From positions 1 to 50,405 of IMG/VR virus record IMGVR_UViG_3300024231_000884: a stretch of 50,405 nt of DNA; one strand, written 5' to 3'. The notes below the pieces were generated by a model, which was not told the origin of the DNA, ran no database searches, and worked only from the letters and a program-made list of their open reading frames with translations. Source of the stretch: a virus. Made by a program: the position numbers and the translations under genes. Position 1 is the first letter of the stretch. The number at the start of each line of letters is the position of its first letter. This document shows, piece after piece, positions 19,074 through 27,021 of this stretch.

Positions 19074-20127
19074 ATGTTTGCGTCCTTATAATCTTTTTTA
19101 GATTATTATCTACTTCTATTTTATCTACTGCCCGAAGTCTAAATCTTGGAATATATCGATGTTGTTCTACAAAATTTGCCATATCTTTTATATTGCCTGT
19201 ATAATATAATATACACTGATTTTTAATTTGTTGGCATAATGCAAGTTCTGCACCAGCTGCAACGGCCGCTTTTTCTATTTGTTCAGGGTATACTCTGATA
19301 GTATTTTGTTTAAACATATTGTGTTTGCGTCCGTTAATTGTAAATCTATTTCTGTCACCGTTAACACAGTCACCACTAATCCATATGTTAGATTGACTAC
19401 TCCATTTGCAAGCAATCTGCCCGTTTATAATATCAACTTCTGCACCCGGAGTAATACTATCTATAGTATATGTATTTTCTTCTTCGCTGTACAACACCAT
19501 AGGAGGTACTTCAGTACTACCGTATACATTGTATACTTTTCCTGGATTATGCTCACGTAGCTCGTCCAGCATACCTGTTGGTGTAAAATCACTTCCTGTA
19601 ATAACAGTTTCTAAACTACTATAATCTAGTGTCTTCCATCTATCGTGTTTGTGTAATACTTTCCAAACATTGGGTAATAATAATGTATGTGTCGGACGTA
19701 TTTCGTGTACACGATTTACATAGTCAATGCCTTTGAATGTTTCGATGTATAGTTCGCAATCTAGTTTTAATGCAAGGTATACACTTAGCACACTAAACGC
19801 AATACCGCGAGGAGAATAGTAACTGAGTATTTTACTATTTTTATCTAACCCTAGTGTTTTAATATTTGCATCTACAACTTGTTCTATGGTTTCTTTGGTA
19901 TGTCCAATGTTCTGCGGAAATCCGGTTGTACCGCTAGTACTTAGATTAAGAAACTGATCACCTCTATAGCCATAGCTATATCCATTTTGCCAATACCAGT
20001 TGTGTAATAGTTTAAGAACGTTCTGTTCCCAGTCTGGGTTGTTACTGTAACAATTCACAGGATTACTTAGTGTGTAATCGCTTATCCATTGTTCGGATAT
20101 TTGTTCACCGTCTATAAAAATTTTCAT
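19066..20127 (-). CDS. Adenylate-forming (AMP-dependent) acid ligase, short form (353 aa)
   Basis: The ANL-superfamily core motifs are present in order: STSGTTGFPQ at 63-72, VYGSTE ending at 206, ISGD at 250-253 and GRKHNMFKQNTIRVYPEQIE from 266, with NNLKKIIRTQ near the C-terminus carrying the likely catalytic lysine. The enzyme should activate a carboxylic acid with ATP to an acyl-adenylate. At 353 residues it is much shorter than the usual 500-600, lacking much of the N-terminal region. The P-loop ends in Gln where Lys is usual. The start at 20127 abuts the previous stop (TAA-ATG). The downstream acyltransferase-like gene is the probable acceptor partner. Confidence 0.8.
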   Translation of the reverse strand: MKIFIDGEQISEQWISDYTLSNPVNCYSNNPDWEQNVLKLLHNWYWQNGYSYGYRGDQFLNLSTSGTTGFPQNIGHTKETIEQVVDANIKTLGLDKNSKILSYYSPRGIAFSVLSVYLALKLDCELYIETFKGIDYVNRVHEIRPTHTLLLPNVWKVLHKHDRWKTLDYSSLETVITGSDFTPTGMLDELREHNPGKVYNVYGSTEVPPMVLYSEEENTYTIDSITPGAEVDIINGQIACKWSSQSNIWISGDCVNGDRNRFTINGRKHNMFKQNTIRVYPEQIEKAAVAAGAELALCQQIKNQCILYYTGNIKDMANFVEQHRYIPRFRLRAVDKIEVDNNLKKIIRTQTFV

Positions 20128-20346
20128 TTATTTCTCGTTGATACAAGCAGGAAAGTTTTTTTCAGTACCGTCGGTGATTTTTTTAGCAATCTTGTAAGGT
20201 GTAAATCCAAACATAAAAGGAAAAAATGCGTGTAATATGCCCATTATAAAAATACCAAGTCCCAAAAAACTATAACATATTGCTATAAAACAATGTGTAA
20301 AATAGTTAGTATTTGCTTTTTTTAAATGTTTCCAATCAAATAACAT
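20128..20346 (-). CDS. Small membrane protein, DUF6356-like (72 aa)
   Basis: The 72-residue protein has a polar start with KHLKKANTNYFTHC, one hydrophobic segment from about residue 18 to 47 and a charged C-terminus. The pattern of HLKK, NYFxH and HAFFPF matches my memory of the DUF6356 family of small bacterial membrane proteins. Its function is unknown. The ATG at 20346 follows AAAGGAGAG and a consensus sigma-70 promoter. It is the first gene of a three-gene set with the ligase and acyltransferase, so it may anchor or channel their product at the membrane (inference). Confidence 0.7.
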   Translation of the reverse strand: MLFDWKHLKKANTNYFTHCFIAICYSFLGLGIFIMGILHAFFPFMFGFTPYKIAKKITDGTEKNFPACINEK

Positions 20347-20383
20347 ACTTTACTCTCCTTTGAAGACTTTTTAATATGTTATC

Positions 20384-20412
20384 ATTATAGCATATTTTTT
20401 AGTGTAAGTCAA
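20384..20412 (-). promoter_or_regulatory. Strong sigma-70 promoter on the minus strand (TTGACT-17-TATAAT)
   Basis: On the minus strand TTGACT (20412-20407) and a perfect TATAAT (20389-20384) are separated by 17 nt. The predicted start is near 20377, leaving about 30 nt and an AAAGGAGAG site before the ATG at 20346. The -35 box lies inside the last codons of the fibre gene upstream, so the membrane-protein, ligase and acyltransferase set can be expressed apart from the late fibre gene. Confidence 0.8.
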
Positions 20413-21814
20413 CCCATGTTGTTCCGGTATATCCTTGGAACTTGTTATTACTAGTGTTAAACAATATCATACCTGCTTCTGCTGTCATACTATCTCTGTC
20501 AGCAAATGTAGTACCTCTAGCTTTAAATACTGGAACTTCTAATACGCCCTTGTTGTTGAACTCTAGTCTATTTTCTGTATTTGTAACATGTGTATTAGAC
20601 GCTGAACTTAGTTGTATACCAAAACTTGACGGCATAGTATTTCCAGTTGCAGCCGGTGTCCCGTCAACTTTAAATCCAAAAAGCCCACCACGTTTGTATT
20701 CAGTACCGTTGTATCCCCAGCTTTCGATACTTAATAGTTCGTCATTGTTTAATAATGATGTTTTAGAATTGCCTTCGCCTCTGTGTGCAAGAGAGTCAAT
20801 CGAGTCAGTTTGTATACTTAAACTATCAGCAATAATATTTACTTCGTCATTTTCATTACCAATGTTTACCTTATCATTTACGCCACTAATAAGTGTTCCA
20901 TTGCTTGAACCTGATACAATATTAATAAATCCATCTTCGCCTTGTGTGTCATATGCAACTGCTCCAACAAGTCTTCCCATAAAATCAGCTTTGTAAGTTG
21001 GCGAGCTTTCCAAGGACAATCTCATTACCGGTGTGCCATCGTAATGATTTAAGTTGGCTCTTACTTCTGTGTCAGCTCTAGTTGCTCCAATATTAACTAT
21101 AGGACCTCTTGCAACTGCATCATCTTCAGGATAAACAGGATGAGCAAGTCCACCGTAAAACTCCCATTGATCGTATCCACCAGTATTGTTGTGTCCAGTT
21201 AGTCGTGTAGCAATATCATCGCCTGGCTGTATAGCAAGTAACTCTCCAGTAAGATTTCCTGTAACATTGCCTGTTACGTCTCCAGTTACTCCGCCTATTA
21301 CTTCACCAGTATGTGTACCTGTAGTATCACCGAAAAAATCTCCGTAGCTAGTACCATTAAAGTCACCGTTAAATGTACCGTATATTACACTATCAGCAGT
21401 TATACTTCCTGTAAGCTCACCGTAAAACGATCCAGTAATACTGTCGGCATTAATAGATCTTGCTCCAGTATTAACAATAGCTTCGCCATTGCTATCTACA
21501 ATGTTTCCGACAACATCAGCAATAACCAATCCAGTATCACCATCAAATGCTAACCCCTCGTTGTCGTCGTATACACTACCAGTAACACTACCAGTTAGAT
21601 TGCCTGTGGAAGATAAAATAGTATTACCTTCTGTATCTTCAATGGTTCCAATCAAAGAACCATACAAGTTTCCAGTTTCAACATCAACTAATATAATACC
21701 GTCAACATCAACAACACTGGCTTTAATCTGTCCCTGCCAGCTATCAACAATAACTGTTTCGTCTGCTGTAATAATATCTAGTCGGTATGCTTCACCTGGT
21801 ATAAAATCGGTCAT
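20399..21814 (-). CDS. Fibre-like virion protein with TG-repeat shaft (471 aa)
   Basis: The start is placed at the ATG at 21814 (MTDFIPGEAYRLD) because AGAGGA lies about 10 bases upstream and the late motif is 24 nt away; a GTG at 21847 would add 11 residues. The first 200 residues are a chain of short glycine-threonine beta-repeats (GDVTGNVTGNLTG and similar), a shaft-like pattern. The C-terminus (GMILFNTSNNKFQGYTGTTW, then VDLH) is a common end of marine phage fibre proteins. It is the only structural gene on the minus strand here, set apart from the main block, so it may be an exchangeable fibre. Confidence 0.75.
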   Translation of the reverse strand: MTDFIPGEAYRLDIITADETVIVDSWQGQIKASVVDVDGIILVDVETGNLYGSLIGTIEDTEGNTILSSTGNLTGSVTGSVYDDNEGLAFDGDTGLVIADVVGNIVDSNGEAIVNTGARSINADSITGSFYGELTGSITADSVIYGTFNGDFNGTSYGDFFGDTTGTHTGEVIGGVTGDVTGNVTGNLTGELLAIQPGDDIATRLTGHNNTGGYDQWEFYGGLAHPVYPEDDAVARGPIVNIGATRADTEVRANLNHYDGTPVMRLSLESSPTYKADFMGRLVGAVAYDTQGEDGFINIVSGSSNGTLISGVNDKVNIGNENDEVNIIADSLSIQTDSIDSLAHRGEGNSKTSLLNNDELLSIESWGYNGTEYKRGGLFGFKVDGTPAATGNTMPSSFGIQLSSASNTHVTNTENRLEFNNKGVLEVPVFKARGTTFADRDSMTAEAGMILFNTSNNKFQGYTGTTWVDLH

Positions 21815-21837
21815 TTTTGTTGGTTCCTCTTCTCTAG

Positions 21838-21844
21838 TATTTAT
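21838..21844 (-). promoter_or_regulatory. T4-type late promoter motif ATAAATA (minus strand)
   Basis: The minus strand reads GATAAATAC, identical in nine bases to the site at 5400-5408. It lies 24 nt before the ATG at 21814, just upstream of AGAGGA. It supports late expression of the fibre-like gene and the choice of ATG over the GTG at 21847, since the GTG overlaps the motif. Confidence 0.6.
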
Positions 21845-21856
21845 CACATTCTGTTC

Positions 21857-21885
21857 TTGACTTGTTGATTAAAATATGTTATAAC
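21857..21885 (+). promoter_or_regulatory. Sigma-70 promoter at head of the 21-gene run (TTGACT-17-TATAAC)
   Basis: TTGACT (21857-21862) and TATAAC (21880-21885) have the ideal 17-nt spacer. The predicted +1, about 7 nt past the -10, is at 21892-21893, which is the A of the ATG at 21893. No ribosome-binding site can fit between, so the mRNA is probably leaderless. It is the only promoter seen before the tightly packed genes that run to 43714. Confidence 0.7.
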
Positions 21886-21892
21886 TAGTTAT

Positions 21893-23539
21893 ATGTATGA
21901 TATAATCTTTATTGGCGAAAAAAACAAACAGTGGAACTCTGTAAAACAAAGATTTCCTCTTTTAAAAAATGCAGATACTCTTGAAGATGCAAAGCGTATT
22001 TGTATTACAAAAATGTTCTGGGTAGTGTGGCCTGACATTGTAATAAACAATGATTTTAACTTTGATTACGAACCAGATGCATGGAGCACTGATTATGTTC
22101 ATGTATTTAAAAATAATGAGTTTTATGATGGTGTTTCGCTAATACCTAAAAATGCAACAATATCAGACAGAGAGTTGCAGCATAGATTTTTTGTTAACAA
22201 AAAAGAAGTAGATATACAAGCAAGTGTGCCTGCTCCGTATGATATATTCAACATTGATACATATAAAGAATACTTAAACGCATTAGAAACTAGCACAACT
22301 GATATGTTTTGGATGAGTACTGCTAATATTAGTATTGATACAGAGTTTGTTGACACGTTCTACATATCACATCACGAACAGATTGATAGAAAACAAAACC
22401 ATGCATTTATACATCAAGTAGACGGCGAAGATTTGTACAATGGTTTATTTTTATGCAGCAAACACGTTCCGTTAAGTAAACGAGAAGTAGAATATAGATT
22501 TCCTGTAAATCGAAAAGAACACGATATAGTTACAAGTGTTGCTGGTAAGTACAATATATTTAATGTTGTTGATACATATGAAGAATATATAAACGCATTA
22601 GAAACTAGTACAACTGAAATGTTTTATATTATTCCCCCAACGGTAACAGTTTGTAAAGATTTTATGTTTGATGATTATTTTGAACATTCTAATAGTTTTG
22701 ATAGACGTATTAATCATGTATTTCTAAATGGCAAGTTTCATGATGGTATTATACTTTGCAGTAAATATGCTAAAATCAGTAAACGTGAATGGCACTTTAA
22801 ATTTATTGCTAACAAAAAAGAAGTAGATATACAAGCAAGTACACCTAACCCTTACGATATTGTTTTTATTAGTTATCAAGAACCAAATGCAGATGAAAAC
22901 TTTGAAAATCTAAAAACTAGATTTCCAGATAGAGTAATACATAGAGTACATGGTGTCAAAGGAATACATCAGGCACATATCGAAGCAGCAAAGGTATGCA
23001 ATACACCTATGCTTTATATAGTTGATGGCGATGCTGTAGTTGTTGACGATTTTAACTTTGATTGGCAAGTTCCAGCTTGGCAATATAATCATGTGCATGT
23101 ATGGCGTAGTAAAAATCCAGTAAACGGATTAGTTTATGGGTATGGCGGTATTAAGTTATTTCCAAGACACGAAACACTTAACATGGATATTAGTAAGCCT
23201 GATATGACCACAAGTATTAGTGATAAGTTTGTAGCTATGCCAAGTGTTTCAAATATTACAGCATTTAACACTGATGCGTTTAATGCGTGGAAAAGTGCAT
23301 TTAGAGAATGTGCAAAACTATCGAGTAAGATTATTGATAGACAAAAAAGTCAAGAAACTAATGAACGTTTGAGGACTTGGTGTATGCATATGATACCCGA
23401 TACTCCGTTTGGAAAGGATGCACTGCAAGGAGCCAAAGCAGGCACAGCTTACGGCACTCGCAACAAAGGTGATAGCCAAGCATTAAAAGCTATCAATGAT
23501 TTTGATTGGTTAAAGGAAAAGTTTGATGGAAATATATAA
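21893..23539 (+). CDS. Modular glycosyltransferase-like protein with three degenerate tandem modules (548 aa)
   Basis: The protein is built of four related modules of about 105-120 residues. The last, from about residue 320, is the best preserved: PYDIVFISYQEPNADENF, then RVHGVKGIHQAHIEA, MLYIVDGDAVVV with DGD at 378-380, and YGYGGIKLFPRHETLNM. It matches the glycosyltransferase-like protein at 16198. The first three modules keep a frame of PYDIF, YxEYLNALETSTT and KREVxxRFxVNxKExDI, but lack the DGD, so they are probably binding or scaffold units. DNA-level repeats between modules show recent duplication. It starts at the predicted transcription start and is the first gene of the long run. 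Confidence 0.65.
   Translation: MYDIIFIGEKNKQWNSVKQRFPLLKNADTLEDAKRICITKMFWVVWPDIVINNDFNFDYEPDAWSTDYVHVFKNNEFYDGVSLIPKNATISDRELQHRFFVNKKEVDIQASVPAPYDIFNIDTYKEYLNALETSTTDMFWMSTANISIDTEFVDTFYISHHEQIDRKQNHAFIHQVDGEDLYNGLFLCSKHVPLSKREVEYRFPVNRKEHDIVTSVAGKYNIFNVVDTYEEYINALETSTTEMFYIIPPTVTVCKDFMFDDYFEHSNSFDRRINHVFLNGKFHDGIILCSKYAKISKREWHFKFIANKKEVDIQASTPNPYDIVFISYQEPNADENFENLKTRFPDRVIHRVHGVKGIHQAHIEAAKVCNTPMLYIVDGDAVVVDDFNFDWQVPAWQYNHVHVWRSKNPVNGLVYGYGGIKLFPRHETLNMDISKPDMTTSISDKFVAMPSVSNITAFNTDAFNAWKSAFRECAKLSSKIIDRQKSQETNERLRTWCMHMIPDTPFGKDALQGAKAGTAYGTRNKGDSQALKAINDFDWLKEKFDGNI
22195..22225 (+). repeat. 31-bp direct repeat, copy 1
   Basis: This stretch is identical over 31 bases to 22810-22840, 615 bp downstream. 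It encodes NKKEVDIQAS at the end of module 1 of the glycosyltransferase-like protein, and the second copy encodes the same residues at the end of module 3. Confidence 0.8.
22810..22840 (+). repeat. 31-bp direct repeat, copy 2
   Basis: Identical to 22195-22225. A second repeat pair in the same gene, starting at 22276 and 22591 (315 bp apart), encodes NALETSTT in modules 2 and 3. The identities show that the modules duplicated or recombined recently. Confidence 0.8.
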
Positions 23540-24566
23540 ACTTTTAGACAGATTTGAAATACTAAATCCGCAAGATGAATATTTTGAAAACTTACGCCGT
23601 GTATACATTGATAATGATATAAGTGCTATATTAGAGTTTACATCAGATGAAGATTTGCGTAGTGCTATTTTAACAAAAAACATTCATAGTATTTTTCGTT
23701 GTATAGATAACAAACGTATAATTGGTGAAGCTGAAGACTTACGCAAGGCAGTCTTAGAAAAAAACTTACATAGTTTATTTAGATTACTGCCAGGAAACGA
23801 TGATTTAAGAAAAGCAGTCGTCGACGACAACATGCATAGTATTTTTAGATTAGTAGGCAACGAAGATTTAAGAAAAGCTACGATGGATGACAATATATGG
23901 AGTATACTTAGACTCTTAAAAGATAGAGATAGTACACATTTTGTTGATGCATTTAAAAACTTTGAGACTAACAATGTTCAAATAGACGAAGATTGTTTTA
24001 GTAGAGGACAGCTACAAAGTAAACTTTGGCTAGTAGATGAGCTTAAAAAATGTAATGTTGAACTAGGTAAAGTATTTTTATGTGCAGGGTGGTATGCTAC
24101 TCTTGCTACTATGTTATTTGAAAGTGATATAAAAATAGATTTTATTCGGAGTTTTGATGTAGATCCAGATGTTTGGAAAATAGCCGAAATATTTAACAAA
24201 CCTTGGGTTACTGATAACTGGAAATTTAAAGCCAGCACTGAAGACATACACGAAATAAGATTTGACGAACATATATACGATGTAAACAAAACAGACGGTA
24301 CAACTCAGAGATTGTGGACAGTACCAGATACTGTTATTAACACAAGTTGCGAACATATAAATAACTTTGATAGTTGGTATGACAGCATAACATACGGAAG
24401 TTTAGTAATAATGCAAAGTAATAACTATTTTGAAATCAACGAACATGTTAACTGTCATGAAACACTTGAAAGTTTTACAAAACAAGTATATCTCGGCGAA
24501 GAGCTGTACAGTGGCGAACTAGAACTAGAAAAATACAAAAGGTTTATGCGAATTGGATATAAGTGA
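23526..24566 (+). CDS. Tandem-repeat protein fused to a SAM-dependent methyltransferase-like domain (346 aa)
   Basis: The ATG at 23526 is preferred over the TTG at 23523; the gene overlaps its neighbour by 14 nt. Residues of about 35-145 contain four copies of a unit of about 22-33 residues: EDLRKAVxxxNxHSIFRLL. The C-terminal roughly 190 residues resemble a class I methyltransferase: VFLCAGWYATLATML as a motif I equivalent, then RSFDVDPDVWKIAE with the acidic strand that binds SAM, and VINTSCEHI near the catalytic position. Repeat units usually bind a protein or other polymer, so the fusion may target the methyltransferase. The methyl acceptor is unknown, and the family call is by pattern only. 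Confidence 0.6.
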   Translation: MEIYKLLDRFEILNPQDEYFENLRRVYIDNDISAILEFTSDEDLRSAILTKNIHSIFRCIDNKRIIGEAEDLRKAVLEKNLHSLFRLLPGNDDLRKAVVDDNMHSIFRLVGNEDLRKATMDDNIWSILRLLKDRDSTHFVDAFKNFETNNVQIDEDCFSRGQLQSKLWLVDELKKCNVELGKVFLCAGWYATLATMLFESDIKIDFIRSFDVDPDVWKIAEIFNKPWVTDNWKFKASTEDIHEIRFDEHIYDVNKTDGTTQRLWTVPDTVINTSCEHINNFDSWYDSITYGSLVIMQSNNYFEINEHVNCHETLESFTKQVYLGEELYSGELELEKYKRFMRIGYK

Positions 24567-24777
24567 TTTAAGTGTACGTGAGCTACAAAAAGAAAGTGCA
24601 AGAGCTCTAAGTACAATACAAGCAACTAACAATAATATTTGGCAGTTTAATAAGAAAGCACATCACAACAGTCAAAACTGGTACAAGGCTGTTATTGAAT
24701 GGTATGTTGAACAGTATGGCGACCTACCCAGTAAGGTTGGTCCTGGTAAAGATGTAAAGTTGATAATGGATGTATAA
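24553..24777 (+). CDS. Small protein of unknown function (74 aa)
   Basis: The gene starts with TTG at 24553 inside the end of the methyltransferase gene; there is no in-frame ATG or GTG nearby and only a weak AAAAGG site upstream. The protein is 74 residues, mostly helical in look, with many Asn, Gln, Lys and aromatic residues (NNNIWQFNKKAHHN; EWYVEQYG). It has no cysteine. It ends within the start of the radical SAM gene at 24770. It could be a helical accessory protein or, less likely, a peptide substrate for a neighbouring radical SAM enzyme. I do not recognise the family. Confidence 0.55.
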   Translation: MDISDLSVRELQKESARALSTIQATNNNIWQFNKKAHHNSQNWYKAVIEWYVEQYGDLPSKVGPGKDVKLIMDV

Positions 24778-25849
24778 GTACGAAAATATAAAAACAATAC
24801 ATTTAGAAAACACACAAAACTGTCAAGCCAGTTGCCCTATGTGTGATAGAAATCAAAACGGCGGAGCATTAAATCCGCATATTGATTTGAGCGAACTTAC
24901 ACTAGATGATTGTAAACGCATCTTTGAACCAGAGTTTATTGCACAACTGAACACTATGTATATGTGCGGTAACTTGGGCGATCCTATTGTAGCACGAGAT
25001 ACACTAGAAATATTCAAGTACTTCCGTGAACACAATGATAAAATGTGGCTCAGTATGAATACAAATGCAGGAGCAAAAAGTGTTGAATGGTGGAGTGAGT
25101 TGGCTAATGTTATTGGCCGGATGGGTGCTGTTATTTTTAGTGTTGATGGTTTAAGGGATACTAATCACCTGTATCGTCAAGGCGTTGTATGGGATAATGT
25201 AGAACGCAACATGCGAGCGTTTATTGCAGCAGGTGGCAGAGCACGTTGGGACTTTTTAATTTTTGAACACAATCAACACCAAGTTGAAGAAGCTGAAGCA
25301 CTTGCAAATACATGGGGATGCGAAAGATTTGTTAAGAAGAAAACTGGCAGATTTGTAACAGCACAAAGTGAAAAGAAAGAATCACATCAAGCAGTAAATC
25401 GCAAAGGTGAACAAACTGCCAAACTTAAAAAACCCGATGCCAAGTATTTAAACAAGGCACTCGAAACATACGACAAAGTAAAAGAAAAACACGGAAGTAT
25501 GGATACTTATTATGATCGTGCTGCTATACATTGTAAAGTAAAAGACGAAGGCAACTTGTTTATTACAGCAGAAGGACTTGCTATGCCGTGTTGTTGGACT
25601 GCTGGACGTATGTACAAATGGTGGCACAAAGATCCTAAGCAAGAACAAGTATGGGATTTTGTTGATGCAGCTGGAGGCAAAGATGCTATTAGTGCTAAAA
25701 AACATGGATTACGTGCAGTATTTGAAACAGGCATTTTTGATAATATACAAAATAGTTGGGATAAGAAAAGTATAGCTGATGGAAAACTAAAAGTATGCAG
25801 CATGAAATGTGGCAAAGAGTTTGACCCATTTGCAGAGCAGTTTAAATGA
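24770..25849 (+). CDS. Radical SAM/SPASM-type protein (B, 359 aa)
   Basis: The cluster motif is close to the N-terminus: TQNCQASCPMCDRNQNGG with cysteines 18, 22 and 25. The barrel continues with IFSVDGLRDTNHLYRQGV and LIFEHNQHQVEEA, phrases shared with the proteins at 27018 and 35311, so the three form a subfamily. The C-terminal part holds extra cysteines (AIHC, GLAMPCCW and VCSMKCGK), consistent with a SPASM-like domain that binds an auxiliary cluster. SPASM proteins often modify peptides, but the substrate here is unknown. The ATG overlaps the previous gene's end by 8 nt, and the stop overlaps the next ATG (ATGA). Confidence 0.8.
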   Translation: MYKYENIKTIHLENTQNCQASCPMCDRNQNGGALNPHIDLSELTLDDCKRIFEPEFIAQLNTMYMCGNLGDPIVARDTLEIFKYFREHNDKMWLSMNTNAGAKSVEWWSELANVIGRMGAVIFSVDGLRDTNHLYRQGVVWDNVERNMRAFIAAGGRARWDFLIFEHNQHQVEEAEALANTWGCERFVKKKTGRFVTAQSEKKESHQAVNRKGEQTAKLKKPDAKYLNKALETYDKVKEKHGSMDTYYDRAAIHCKVKDEGNLFITAEGLAMPCCWTAGRMYKWWHKDPKQEQVWDFVDAAGGKDAISAKKHGLRAVFETGIFDNIQNSWDKKSIADGKLKVCSMKCGKEFDPFAEQFK

Positions 25850-27021
25850 CGCCGTATTGGAAAAATAAAACATTTTGTTATGCACCGTTTAACCAAATAT
25901 ATTTTGGAAGAGATGGTATTGTAAAACCGTGTTGCGCATCTACTAGTAGTTTTGGCAACTATAACTACAGTTCTATTGAAAATGTTTACAACAGCAAATC
26001 TGCAAAACTTACTCGCCAGGATTTTTTAGAAGGAAACTATCCTAAAAATAGTTGCCAGTCTTGCAGCAAGTTTTATAATCAAACCGGCAGCATACATAAT
26101 GTACAAATGTTTTCAAATGAAAATGCATACAAGGCAATGCATTATAGTAAACAGGTAATGAGTGCTGATTTATCAGAACAAAAACCTATTTTTGTTGATT
26201 TACTTGTAAGTAATAACTGTAACTTTGCATGTCTAGGATGCGAATCTGAACTTAGTAGTACATGGGCAAAAAACTATACTGATATAGAAATACAAAGAGA
26301 TTTAAATATACGACATACTAATGTATCTAGCGAATGGAGTAATAATATAGATCCTATTATTGAATACATTTTAGAACATGCGGATACAATACAATCAATA
26401 CATTGTAACGGAGGTGAGCCCTTTATGCAAGAACAATACTACAAACTATTTGATGTATTGATTGATAACAAAATATTTGACATACACATTACATCGCATA
26501 CAAATGGCAGTGTAAGTACATACAAAGGCAAAGATATTGTAAATGATTATCTGTCAAAGTTTACAAATTTTGATATCACATTTAGTCATGATCATTTTGG
26601 CAAGCGTGGTACATATATTAGATATCCGCTGGTAGAAGAAAAATGGTTAAAAAACTACAACAGAATAAAACAAGTTGCAAAAGTACACGTACAAACAAGT
26701 TATAGTTTGTTTAATGCACTAACTATAGATACACTAGAAGAATGGTATATTGACAATGATATTGATATGGACAATTGGATTTTGTTACCATGGCACGGGC
26801 CAACAGCATACACTCCGGTGCTACTAAATGATCAGCAAATGATGTTTGCAAATTCAAAGTTATACAAACTACAAAAAAATCATCGATTATTTGATTATCT
26901 AAATATACGTGATGATAATCCTAATCTTCACCGTAACTTTAAAAAAACAATAGAGATGTGGGACCAAAAAAGGAATACTAACTTTGTAGAAACCTTTCCA
27001 GAGTTAGCAGAACTAATATGA
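25846..27021 (+). CDS. Radical SAM protein with N-terminal twitch domain (C, 391 aa)
   Basis: The protein begins with the twitch-type Cys pattern: FCYAPFNQIYFGRDGIVKPCC (Cys11, Cys29, Cys30) and a CQSC pair at 70/73. The radical SAM motif SNNCNFACLGCESELSSTW has cysteines 125, 129 and 132, and NGGEPFMQEQ lies near residue 190. The layout matches the other twitch proteins here, but the barrel is more divergent, with many lysines. ATGA overlaps link it to both neighbours. The substrate is unknown. Confidence 0.8.
   Translation: MTPYWKNKTFCYAPFNQIYFGRDGIVKPCCASTSSFGNYNYSSIENVYNSKSAKLTRQDFLEGNYPKNSCQSCSKFYNQTGSIHNVQMFSNENAYKAMHYSKQVMSADLSEQKPIFVDLLVSNNCNFACLGCESELSSTWAKNYTDIEIQRDLNIRHTNVSSEWSNNIDPIIEYILEHADTIQSIHCNGGEPFMQEQYYKLFDVLIDNKIFDIHITSHTNGSVSTYKGKDIVNDYLSKFTNFDITFSHDHFGKRGTYIRYPLVEEKWLKNYNRIKQVAKVHVQTSYSLFNALTIDTLEEWYIDNDIDMDNWILLPWHGPTAYTPVLLNDQQMMFANSKLYKLQKNHRLFDYLNIRDDNPNLHRNFKKTIEMWDQKRNTNFVETFPELAELI

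Noticed and set aside
20373-20396. Possible hairpin (AATATG...CATATT) followed by T bases, as a terminator
   Set aside because: The stem is only six A/T-rich pairs, and in the plus orientation there is no gene to end; the bases are explained by the minus-strand promoter.
21815-21847. GTG at 21847 as the start of the minus-strand fibre-like gene
   Set aside because: The GTG overlaps the late-promoter motif, and the ATG at 21814 has AGAGGA at a good distance.
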